The notes beneath the pieces are model-generated. The model was not told the origin of the DNA and searched no databases. It saw only the letters and a list, made by a program, of their open reading frames with translations. A program made the position numbers and the translations under genes. DNA of 64,000 nt from UMGS1696 sp045643285 (GTDB lineage: Bacteria; Bacillota; Clostridia; Oscillospirales; CAG-272): NCBI GenBank assembly GCA_045643285.1, contig JAZUKN010000086.1, positions 1 through 64,000 on the forward strand. The letters run 5' to 3'. Positions 16,622 to 24,493 of the stretch are shown one piece after another; position 1 is the first letter of the stretch, and each line of letters opens with the position of its first letter.

Positions 16622-18028
16622 TCAGAATATGTAATAGATAAACGGGTTGAACGACGACGACGCAAGCATCCCGACGGACAGGCAGAACAGCGGAATGACA
16701 GCCGCATATCCGACTGCGGAAGCGACAGTCGCGCCTTTCTCAGTCTTTGAGAGTTTTTCCCTGATGAAGCGGACAACAGGCGTCGAGAACAGTACAGCCG
16801 CGCAGAACACAGCGACAGTCCACGGGTCAAGGTAAGCCGAAATATCGGACAGCCCGCCGGAGAACGAGAACATTCCGCCGATGTAACGTACAGCCGCCGA
16901 AACGCTGTCCGCGCGGAACAGAACGAATCCGAGAAGAACGGCAAGCAGTGCGTATATGCGTGTGAACGGCTTTGCGGCGCGTTTTTCAGCGAGCTTATTC
17001 AGTCCCGTAAGCTGTTCGACGACCATAAGCACGCCGTGCCAGATACCCCAGAGAAGATAGGTGAGGTTTGCGCCGTGCCACAGTCCGGACAGCGCGAAGA
17101 CAACAAATCTGTTGAACATTGCACGCGACTTTGAGCATCTGCTTCCGCCGAGAGGAAAATAGACGTATTCTCTGAACCACGACGTGAGCGAGATATGCCA
17201 CCGCTTCCAGAAATCGCAGACCGACGAAGAAATGTAGGGGTAGTTGAAGTTTTCACCTATCGTAAAGCCGAACATACCGCCGAGTCCGATCGCCATATCG
17301 GAGTAGCCTGAGAAGTCGAAGTAGAGCTGTAAGCAGTACATTACCGCGCCTGCCCACAGCATCGCTGACGACGGAGACTGAGCCGTAAAAGCCGCATCCG
17401 CAACGACGGCAACGGTATTCGAGATCAGCACCTTTTTCGACAGCCCGACTATAAATCGGCGGATACCGCGTGCGGTTTTTTCAGGTGTGACGGTGCGGTT
17501 TTCGATCTCGGCGGCAATATCGCCGTACTTGACGATAGGCCCGGCGATAAGTTGAGGAAAGAGCGATATGTAAAGGAACAGATTTATGTAGTTATGCTGT
17601 GCCGGCACCTTGCCGCGCTCAACGTCGATGACGTATGAGAGTATCTGGAACGTATAGAACGATATGCCGACAGGTATAGTCAGCGCAGGCACGGGAAGGG
17701 ACAGTCCTGCGGCGGAATTGACGAGCGTGACGAGCCACGGAACGTACTTGAAGAGCGCGAGCGTGGAGAGATTCAGCACGACCGTCACGGCGCAGATGAG
17801 TCTTCTGTGTTCTGAGAAGCGTTCGATAAGCAGTGCGGAGAAATAGTTCACGGTAACGGACGCGAGCATGATAAGGACGTAAACCGGTTCGCCGTATGCG
17901 TAGAAAACGAGGCTGGCGAGGGAGAGGAGAACGTTTTTCGCGCAGAGAAAACGCCGCGGGATGACAGTGTGAAGTACCCACACCGCGGCGAGGAATATGA
18001 AAAGGAACACGGTCGACGAAAATACCAT
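16622..18028 (-). CDS. MBOAT-family O-acyltransferase (AlgI/DltB-like)
   Basis: This protein of about 468 residues with many transmembrane helices moves acyl groups across the membrane to surface polymers. Signatures include the start MVFSSTVFLFIFLAAVW, FFPQLIAGPI-like LFPQLIAGPIVKY, FDFSGYSDMAIGLG, WKRWHISLTSWFREYVYFPL and the catalytic His in LSGLWHGANLTYLLWG. ATG 18028 is chosen because AGGA lies five bases upstream and the family starts at MVFSS; a GTG four codons earlier is the alternative. It is the first gene of a minus-strand series with AlgX-like, VanX-like, RCC1-repeat and transglutaminase genes. Confidence 0.92.
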   Translation of the reverse strand: MVFSSTVFLFIFLAAVWVLHTVIPRRFLCAKNVLLSLASLVFYAYGEPVYVLIMLASVTVNYFSALLIERFSEHRRLICAVTVVLNLSTLALFKYVPWLVTLVNSAAGLSLPVPALTIPVGISFYTFQILSYVIDVERGKVPAQHNYINLFLYISLFPQLIAGPIVKYGDIAAEIENRTVTPEKTARGIRRFIVGLSKKVLISNTVAVVADAAFTAQSPSSAMLWAGAVMYCLQLYFDFSGYSDMAIGLGGMFGFTIGENFNYPYISSSVCDFWKRWHISLTSWFREYVYFPLGGSRCSKSRAMFNRFVVFALSGLWHGANLTYLLWGIWHGVLMVVEQLTGLNKLAEKRAAKPFTRIYALLAVLLGFVLFRADSVSAAVRYIGGMFSFSGGLSDISAYLDPWTVAVFCAAVLFSTPVVRFIREKLSKTEKGATVASAVGYAAVIPLFCLSVGMLASSSFNPFIYYIF

Positions 18029-18066
18029 TGTTTTCCTCACGAAAAAACATTATTTTACAGAATAAT

Positions 18067-18095
18067 ATTATATCACACAATATGCAGATGTGCAA
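18067..18095 (-). promoter_or_regulatory. Promoter of the MBOAT-AlgX-VanX-RCC1 run
   Basis: Minus-strand TTGCAC (18090-18095), 17-bp spacer, TATAAT (18067-18072), 38 bp before the MBOAT start. The rest of the 18029-18311 gap shows only this promoter and the terminator at 18241-18274. Confidence 0.75.
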
Positions 18096-18240
18096 GAATT
18101 TTTTCGCGCGCGTACATAAATCTCACGGATTGGCGTCAAACCGCAACTTTTGATCGAAGAGATGAAGTCAAGCGAAACCTTGAAGGTTAAACCTAATTCT
18201 GAAAACGTGAAATGCTTTCTTCTCTCCCGTGCCTTTTGGC

Positions 18241-18274
18241 AAAAAAGCAGGCATCGAAAAACGAAGCCTGCTTT
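18241..18274 (-). terminator. Intrinsic terminator
   Basis: Minus-strand stem AAAGCAGGC...GCCTGCTTT with a T run (18241-18246), downstream of the 18312 gene. Confidence 0.82.
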
Positions 18275-18311
18275 GTCTTTATATTCGGTTTTCTGACAGA
18301 AAAAACGATAC

Positions 18312-18629
18312 TCAAAATAGCGGCTGTCCTATTTCGATTATTTCATCAACCGAAATGCCGCCGATTTCGAAAACGACGATCTCGTTCCACCTGTCTTTTA
18401 TCGACTTTCCGTCAAAGACGGGAGCTTCAAACAGTTCATCCGCGGTACTGAAGTCACAGCCGTTCGGAATATCACACAGTCCTATCCAGTACGGCTTCTC
18501 TTCTTTCGGCAAGTACCCGATAAAATGCTCCTTTTCCTCCGGATCGGTCCTGAAATAAAACGCCGTGTCATCAATATTCGGGAGCTTGTTTCTGAAAGCA
18601 TTCAACAGTTTATTATACGTTATGTTCAT
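18312..18629 (-). CDS. Hypothetical protein
   Basis: I do not recognise this 105-residue soluble acidic protein. Notable stretches are EKEHFIGYLPKEEKPYWIGL and DELFEAPVFDGKSIKDRWNE; the latter looks like small proteins with a recurring SLxERWxEV-type motif. It overlaps the upstream gene (18613-19167) by 17 bp, has its own terminator and is more AT-rich than the flanking surface genes, so the two probably arrived and act together. Confidence 0.6.
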   Translation of the reverse strand: MNITYNKLLNAFRNKLPNIDDTAFYFRTDPEEKEHFIGYLPKEEKPYWIGLCDIPNGCDFSTADELFEAPVFDGKSIKDRWNEIVVFEIGGISVDEIIEIGQPLF

Positions 18630-19167
18630 TTTCCTTGTCTCTGTTCAGATAATCATACCAGTTGTTCGTGTATCTCGTATTCCATGCAACGTGGGTGATC
18701 GACGAGAACGGTATCGTGATCATTTCGTCCTGCCATATTCCGTCAGCGTCGAAGTGATGAAAAATCAGATTGCTTTTGTTGACCTTTACGATCTTTCCGA
18801 TACAGAACTGTTCGTTTATTTCGTCTTCAACGATCACAAACCCGTGGAGGTATTTCAGCTTTTCAAAAATCGAATGCCATGACGAAATATCGATGTTCGG
18901 AGACCGTATCTGATCCGTAACGCCGTTCCACTCGTTGATTTTTCCGCACAGGTCGTCTTTGATTTCGGCTTTTGTGATATGGGAGATTTTGCGGATATGA
19001 TAGCCGTCGAGCTGGAAGTCGTTTTCTTCCTGTCCGAGGAACAGTTTGTCGTTCACATCGTTGACATAGTAGTAATAATAGTGATCGTCGTACTTGAAAT
19101 ACACTCTGACAAGTACCTTTTCGTTTTTGCTTTTGTTAAGAAGGGATAGTTTATGTTCTTTTTCCAT
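18613..19167 (-). CDS. Hypothetical protein
   Basis: This 184-residue protein is of a type I cannot name. It is rich in aromatic residues (YDDHYYYYYVNDVNDKLFLG). The C-terminal half (EQFCIGKIVKVNKSNLIFHHFD, then ITIPFSSITHVAWNTRY) looks like a small beta-barrel. AAAGGT lies before the ATG. It is AT-rich and translationally overlapped with the next gene. The upstream gap holds mosaic repeat copy A. Confidence 0.62.
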   Translation of the reverse strand: MEKEHKLSLLNKSKNEKVLVRVYFKYDDHYYYYYVNDVNDKLFLGQEENDFQLDGYHIRKISHITKAEIKDDLCGKINEWNGVTDQIRSPNIDISSWHSIFEKLKYLHGFVIVEDEINEQFCIGKIVKVNKSNLIFHHFDADGIWQDEMITIPFSSITHVAWNTRYTNNWYDYLNRDKENEHNV

Positions 19168-19171
19168 GTTT

Positions 19172-19604
19172 TTTACCTTTGAAAAAAATGCTCACACATT
19201 ACGGCTACGGACAAAATATCCCTTATACACCGTAGGGGAGGGGTTCCCCCTCCCGCCGCCTGATCTTCACTTTCTTTATAGCGGCAAAAGGAAGAAAACG
19301 ACTTACGTCGTTTTCAAATAATCTTTTTGTGCTGACGGACGGCCCATAAGCCGAGTTCACTCCGTGACCTCTACGAGATGCTCCGCATCTCGGTGAGTCA
19401 CTTTCGCGGACTCCTTATGAATCCACACGACCAACGAGTTTACTTCGTAAACTCAGGGAAGGTCGCTACGCTCTATTCACGCCTCCCGACTTCGTGAACG
19501 AAGTCGTCGAGATGCTTCGCATCTCGGTTGGAATCCCCTTTGTTGCAAAGTGAATGCAAAACTTCCGCTCACTCCGTCTACCTCTTACCTATTCACTATT
19601 ACTT
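19172..19604 (-). repeat. Mosaic palindromic intergenic repeat, copy A
   Basis: About 430 bp fill the gap between the GH31 stop and the 18613-19167 gene. Reading on the minus strand the order is: a stop-codon-rich lead (GTAATAGTGAATAGG), palindromes CGAGATGCGAAGCATCTCG, CGACTTCGTTCACGAAGTCG and GAGTTTACGAAGTAAACTC, a second CGAGATGC hairpin, GAAAACGACGTAAGTCG, and a GGGAGGGG/CCCCTCCC hairpin followed by CTACGG. Positions 19456-19545 are identical, inverted, to 41604-41693. No coding potential was accepted here. Confidence 0.85.
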
Positions 19605-21344
19605 CTTCACTCTTCTGTACACCGGTATTCCTTCGGTCTTAACGTGAATCATGCCGTTTTCGTCGGTTTCGACCGGTTCGCCCGTGAAGTAGTCCACCCA
19701 TTTATCGGCGACGGGCAGATATACGTCTCTTTCGTCCGCGTTATCGCCGTCCCAGCCGATGATAGGCGCAACGAGCAGATCTTCGCAGAACAGATACTCG
19801 TCGTCGACCGTGTATGTTCTCGCGTCGTCGGTGTAATCCATGACGAGCGCACGGATCGGCGGCTTACCCGTGTCGCGGTATTCGTCGAACGCTTTTCTGA
19901 GCATCGGACGGAGCGTTTCTCTTATCTCAAGCAGCTCGCGCACTTCCTTTTCGCATCCGAGTATCTCCCACGGAATACCGTCGTAGTTCCACGCATTGAT
20001 CAGCGAGTGGCAGGAGAAAACTACGGTCTGGATGCGGCGAATGCACTCCTTTGCGCTCCATGCACGGCGGAATTCGGGCGTCCACATCAGTCCGGAGAAG
20101 CCGGAGTTTACTACACCTCTGACGAAATCGCGGTGGTCGTACAGGTCGGAGTAGAGCACGAACGGATACGACGACGCCAGCGCACCGAGCGAGCGGACTT
20201 CGCTGAGAGTTTTGTTTTCGCCGAGAGCTTTCATGAGCGCTTTGACGTACAGCGTGCCGAACAGCGAATGGTACTGTTCGCCGTCCATGCCCGACGGGAA
20301 CTCTGTCATAAGCGGGAATCCCCACGACTGAACGAAGTCGCCGTTGTCGCATTCGTCGAGCTTGAAGCCGTCGATGCCGTGATCAACGAGGTATTCTTTC
20401 ATGTATTTAGCGAAAGCGTCAGCACATTCCGGAATGGAAAAATCAGGTACGATGCCGCCCATCGTGACGACGCTTCCGGCGTATTTGTAAAGCTCGGAGA
20501 AGAGCGGTGCGTCGGGATGAATGTAGCCGTGCTGCCACAGATTGAGGTGGTATCCGAGGTCGTCTCTCATGTGACGGACGAACGCTTCGTGATCGCCGTA
20601 GCCGCCGTTCCAGACGTAGTCACACGGGTATTTGTGGTTCTGCCAGCCCGGTTCAAGTCCGATGACGGAGATCGGAATGTTGTTGTTCCTGAAATATTCG
20701 GCTGTTTCGGTGACTTTATCGCCGCCCCAGCCGGTGTAGCATCGGTAGTACGTTCCAAGCGCCCAGTCCGGCACATCGGGACCGCCGCCTGAGAGCATAT
20801 TGTATTGCTTTACGATGTCGGTGATCGTCTCGCCTTCGATGACATAGATGTCGATGCCTTCGGACGCAGGGATGAGCACGCTCATGAACGTTCCGCACTC
20901 GGCGCGCTTTGCGTACAGCTCGGATTCGGTGTCGATTATCTTTTCTTTTGCGTCGGGATCGCTGATCTTCGAGAGAAGAGCATCTTTCTTTGCGCGTCCG
21001 CTTGAAACGTCGATGTAGCGCACGGTGTCAAAATACATTCCGTAACCCTTTGTCGTGACGAAGAACGGAACGGGAGCGTGCGAGTCGCCTGACGCGAAAA
21101 CGGGGTCGGAGTTGACAGCGAGCTTCAGGCGGTATCCACGGTGATCGAACTGCTTAAGCTGGAGTCCGAAGCCGAAGATGTGCGCGTCGTCCTCAAGAGG
21201 GAATTCAATGACCGCGCCTGCCTTTGTCTGACGGTATGTGAAGTTCGACGCCGGATATTTTACGTCGGTTTCAACGTAGTTGAAGTTGTCGCAGAATTTT
21301 GACGGGACGAACTCGTCCGGTGTGCCGAATGTGAATTTTTTCAT
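19599..21344 (-). CDS. Glycoside hydrolase family 31 protein
   Basis: This 581-residue retaining alpha-glycosidase is of the GH31 type. A beta-sandwich N-domain (about 1-165, with FGFGLQLKQFDHRG) is followed by the TIM barrel from VPDWALGTYYRCYTGWGGD. The nucleophile Asp is likely in GIDGFKLDECD. The C-terminal sheet contains YLFCEDLLVAPIIG and RDVYLPVADKWVDYFTGE, which is typical. No signal peptide is seen, so it is cytoplasmic and would act on imported oligosaccharides (alpha-glucosides or alpha-xylosides; specificity cannot be told). GGAGG precedes the ATG and a promoter lies at 21379-21407. The stop falls within a TAATAGTGAATAGG repeat. Confidence 0.9.
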   Translation of the reverse strand: MKKFTFGTPDEFVPSKFCDNFNYVETDVKYPASNFTYRQTKAGAVIEFPLEDDAHIFGFGLQLKQFDHRGYRLKLAVNSDPVFASGDSHAPVPFFVTTKGYGMYFDTVRYIDVSSGRAKKDALLSKISDPDAKEKIIDTESELYAKRAECGTFMSVLIPASEGIDIYVIEGETITDIVKQYNMLSGGGPDVPDWALGTYYRCYTGWGGDKVTETAEYFRNNNIPISVIGLEPGWQNHKYPCDYVWNGGYGDHEAFVRHMRDDLGYHLNLWQHGYIHPDAPLFSELYKYAGSVVTMGGIVPDFSIPECADAFAKYMKEYLVDHGIDGFKLDECDNGDFVQSWGFPLMTEFPSGMDGEQYHSLFGTLYVKALMKALGENKTLSEVRSLGALASSYPFVLYSDLYDHRDFVRGVVNSGFSGLMWTPEFRRAWSAKECIRRIQTVVFSCHSLINAWNYDGIPWEILGCEKEVRELLEIRETLRPMLRKAFDEYRDTGKPPIRALVMDYTDDARTYTVDDEYLFCEDLLVAPIIGWDGDNADERDVYLPVADKWVDYFTGEPVETDENGMIHVKTEGIPVYRRVKK

Positions 21345-21378
21345 ATCTGACCTCCAAAGAGAGTTATTTTACAGAATG

Positions 21379-21407
21379 ATTATATCAATACGAGACGGGA
21401 AAGTCAA
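21379..21407 (-). promoter_or_regulatory. Promoter of the GH31 gene
   Basis: Minus-strand TTGACT (21402-21407), 17-bp spacer, TATAAT (21379-21384), 34 bp before the ATG. Confidence 0.82.
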
Positions 21408-21454
21408 GGAAACAGAAAAAAACAGTGGAAAATTCGGCGACGATGTGGTAGAAT

Positions 21455-21925
21455 GGAGAAGTAACAGGAAATAGTGAATATGTAAGAAGTAGACGAAGTG
21501 AACGAAAGAATTGCAGTTTCTTTGTAACAAAGGGGTTCAACCGAGATGCGGAGCATCTCGACGACTTCGTTTACGAAGTCGGTAGGCGTGAATAGGACGA
21601 AGTCCCTTCCCCCTAAGCGCGGTGATTGACAAGAGCGTCGCGTCGGTTTCGACGAAGTCGAATACCGGCTTGTCCGCCCCCACGCGTAGTGGAAAAGAAT
21701 GAAATCGAAAACGTCCCCGACGTTTTCTACCTTACACCTATGTGAAGTTAGTTCAGATCGTCAAGCGGCAGGAGCAAGCCCCTGCCCTACGGTGGAAAAT
21801 AGTATTTCGTGCGAAGCCGTGAGATTTGTGCAAGTTAAAGAAAAGTGAAGTATGCCTGCGGCAAGTGAAGTTGCGCTTTGCACAGCGAAATATGCGCTGC
21901 GCGCAAGTTTATGAAAGGAGAAACA
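21455..21925 (+). repeat. Mosaic palindromic intergenic repeat, copy B
   Basis: This repeat reads toward the GTPase-NYN gene in the same module order as copies A, C and D. It has a stop-rich lead (TAAGAAGTAGACGAAG), the CGAGATGC and CGACTTCG hairpins, a segment 21605-21678 that matches 56611-56684 (inverted) with one mismatch, the GAAAACGTC/GACGTTTTC hairpin at 21707-21727, GGCAGG/CCTGCC at 21767-21786, and a TGCAAGTT end. Extra imperfect hairpins lie between 21838 and 21910. Confidence 0.85.
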
Positions 21926-21928
21926 CCC

Positions 21929-24493
21929 GTGAAAAAGCTCACCGTCGGGATCGTTGCACACGTCGACGCCGGAAAAACCACCCTCGCGGAATCCATGCTC
22001 TTTCTCTCCGGCAGTATAAGACGGCAAGGCAGAGTCGACCACCGCGACACTTTCCTTGATACTCATTCTCTTGAGCGCGAGCGCGGTATCACGATCTTCT
22101 CAAAACAGGCGATCATCGACGCGGACGACTGCCGCATCACCCTGCTCGATACCCCCGGTCACGTTGATTTCTCCGCAGAGACCGAGCGCGTTTTCTCCGT
22201 TCTTGACTGCGCCGTCCTTGTCATCAGCTCGACTGAGGGAGTGCAGTCGCATACCGAAACTTTGTGGCATTTGCTCTACAAATATAGAGTTCCGACATTT
22301 GTCTTTGTAACGAAAACCGACATATCCGAGCGCACGAAAGACGAACTTGTAACCGATCTTTCGTCTGCTTTCGGCGGCGGTATCGTCGACTTCACGGCTG
22401 AAAAATCGGTCAGAGACGAGTGTGTCGCCATGACCGACGAGGACGCGCTTGCCGAGTACATGGAGTCCGGCGAAATTTCGGACAGCAGAATCACTGCGCT
22501 AATCAAAGAGAGAAAGCTCTTTCCGTGTTTCTTCGGAAGCGGACTGAAAAACCTCGGCGTGGACGCGCTTTTATCGGCTCTTGCCGGATATTCGCCGACC
22601 GCTGAGTACGGCGATGAGTTCGGTGCAAAGGTTTATAAAATCGAGCACGACAGCCGCGGCGGCAGAATAACGCACATGAAGATCACGGGCGGAACGTTAT
22701 CAGTCAGACAGTCCGTTTCGTATGTTCCGCAAGGGGCGGACGAGCCTGTCGACGAGAAGATAACCGGCATCCGCGTCTATTCGGGAACAAAGTTTGATAC
22801 ACCGGAATCCGTTTCGGCAGGAGACGTGTGCGCTGTCACGGGACTGACGGGGACTTACGCCGGACAGGGGCTCGGATGCGAAAAAAGCGACACGTCGCAC
22901 CTGCTTGAGCCGATGCTCAGTTATCGCATCTCGTTCCCGAAAGGTACGGATCTGAAAGCCGTTCTGCCGAAATTACGGCTGATCGAAGAGGAAGAACCGC
23001 TGCTCCGTATCGTTCCCGACGAGCGGTTCGGCGAGATCCACGCCTGCCTCATGGGACAAGTGCAGACCGAAGTCCTTACCGCGCTTATCAAAGAACGGCT
23101 TGACACCGATGTTACGTTTGATAATGCGCGGATACTATATAAAGAAACCGTCTCCGCTCCCGTTGAAGGAGTCGGACATTTTGAGCCGCTCAGACATTAC
23201 GCCGAGGTTCATCTGCTTATCGAACCGGGTGAGAGGGGAAGCGGACTCGTTTTTGACACCGCCGTGCCGGAAAATTCTCTTGCGCGGAATTGGCAGCGGC
23301 TCGTTCTCACTCATCTCGAAGAAAAACAGCACAAAGGCACACTTACCGGCTCGCCGCTCACCGACGTAAAAATCACGCTCGTCGCAGGAAAAGCGCACAT
23401 AAAGCACACCGAGGGCGGCGACTTCCGTCAGGCGACGTACCGCGCGGTCAGACAGGGGCTTATGTTCTCGCGCGCGGCAGGAGAATGCGTTCTACTTGAG
23501 CCGTGGTGCGAATTTAGGCTCACCGTGCCGCCGGAATCAGTCGGACGCGCGATCTCGGATATAATAGCCCGTCACGGCACGTTTGAGCAGACAGACTGTG
23601 GTGACAGCGTTCTCATAACCGGCGAAGCGCCCGTTTCGGAGTTCTCCGACTACGCAAAGGACGTCGCGTCCTACACACACGGAAAAGGCAAGTTCTCGAC
23701 GCGCGGAGGTCGATATCTGCCGTGCCACAACGCGGACGAGATCGTCGCGCAGATCGGCTACGAGCCGGAAGCGGACATACGCAATACCCCCGATTCCGTC
23801 TTCTGCTCGCACGGCGCAGGCACCGTCATACCGTGGTACATGGTGCCCGAATATATGCACATTGAGGCGCTCGGCACTGTGCACGAGGAGATCGCGCCCG
23901 TCGAGCCGAGGGAGATAAAAAAGAACATCGACATCGACGAAAAAGAGCTTGAAGCGATCATGGAGCGCGAGTTCGGACCTATCAAGCGGCGCGAATACGG
24001 CACGGCAAAGGAACAGTCGTTCCTGCCCGACGTGAAGACGAAGAAATACAAAAAATCGCTCTATATCATCGACGGCTATAACGTCATTTTCGCGTGGGAC
24101 GAGCTGAAAACTCTCGCCGACAGTGATCTCGAAACGGCGCGGCGCACACTCACCGACATTCTCGCAAACTATCAGGCGTTCACAAAACGGGATATGATAC
24201 TCGTTTTCGACGCATACAACGTCAAAGGCTCTGTTGAGCGGAAATACGACGAAAAAGGACTGCACATCGTCTTCACGAAAGAGGGCGAGCTCGGCGACAC
24301 GTACATCGAGCGGCTCATCGACTCGATAGGCAAGGATTTTTCCGTCCGCGTAGTAACATCCGACGCGATGATCCAGCTTCAGGCAGTGCGTTCGGGTGTG
24401 CTCAGGCTGTCCGCACGCGAATTCCGCGATGAGATAGTGGCAGTCGACGAAGAGATCGGCAAAATTCTCGAAAAACTGAAAGGAAAAAAGTAA
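21929..24493 (+). CDS. TetM/EF-G-like ribosomal GTPase fused to an NYN (YacP/Rae1-like) nuclease domain
   Basis: This protein of about 854 residues is a translation-factor GTPase resembling tetracycline ribosomal-protection proteins: P-loop IVAHVDAGKTT, RERGITIF, DTPGHVDF, then EF-G-like domains II-V (ending near YTHGKGKFSTRGGRYLPC). From about residue 706 a YacP/NYN domain follows, with SLYIIDGYNVIFAW (D715), MILVFDAYNVKG and VVTSDAMIQLQAV. Rae1, the Bacillus YacP protein, cleaves mRNA in the ribosomal A site, so the fusion may couple ribosome binding to mRNA cleavage (inference). The G4 motif is TKTD at 128-131 instead of NKxD. GTG 21929 is chosen because AAAGGAG lies eight bases upstream; an ATG six codons earlier lacks a good site. 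Do not assume tetracycline resistance. Confidence 0.87.
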   Translation: MKKLTVGIVAHVDAGKTTLAESMLFLSGSIRRQGRVDHRDTFLDTHSLERERGITIFSKQAIIDADDCRITLLDTPGHVDFSAETERVFSVLDCAVLVISSTEGVQSHTETLWHLLYKYRVPTFVFVTKTDISERTKDELVTDLSSAFGGGIVDFTAEKSVRDECVAMTDEDALAEYMESGEISDSRITALIKERKLFPCFFGSGLKNLGVDALLSALAGYSPTAEYGDEFGAKVYKIEHDSRGGRITHMKITGGTLSVRQSVSYVPQGADEPVDEKITGIRVYSGTKFDTPESVSAGDVCAVTGLTGTYAGQGLGCEKSDTSHLLEPMLSYRISFPKGTDLKAVLPKLRLIEEEEPLLRIVPDERFGEIHACLMGQVQTEVLTALIKERLDTDVTFDNARILYKETVSAPVEGVGHFEPLRHYAEVHLLIEPGERGSGLVFDTAVPENSLARNWQRLVLTHLEEKQHKGTLTGSPLTDVKITLVAGKAHIKHTEGGDFRQATYRAVRQGLMFSRAAGECVLLEPWCEFRLTVPPESVGRAISDIIARHGTFEQTDCGDSVLITGEAPVSEFSDYAKDVASYTHGKGKFSTRGGRYLPCHNADEIVAQIGYEPEADIRNTPDSVFCSHGAGTVIPWYMVPEYMHIEALGTVHEEIAPVEPREIKKNIDIDEKELEAIMEREFGPIKRREYGTAKEQSFLPDVKTKKYKKSLYIIDGYNVIFAWDELKTLADSDLETARRTLTDILANYQAFTKRDMILVFDAYNVKGSVERKYDEKGLHIVFTKEGELGDTYIERLIDSIGKDFSVRVVTSDAMIQLQAVRSGVLRLSAREFRDEIVAVDEEIGKILEKLKGKK

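Noticed and set aside
19320..19560. CRISPR-like array from regularly repeated hairpins
   Set aside because: The repeated units are different palindromes with no equal-length unique spacers, and no cas genes are present.
21605..21720. TTGACA in mosaic repeat copies B and C (near 21626 and 41710) as a promoter
   Set aside because: No -10 box at the proper spacing follows in either copy.
21929..24493. Calling the GTPase a tetracycline-resistance determinant
   Set aside because: Overall similarity and the NYN fusion fit the related translation-factor family; the altered G4 motif argues against a standard TetM role.
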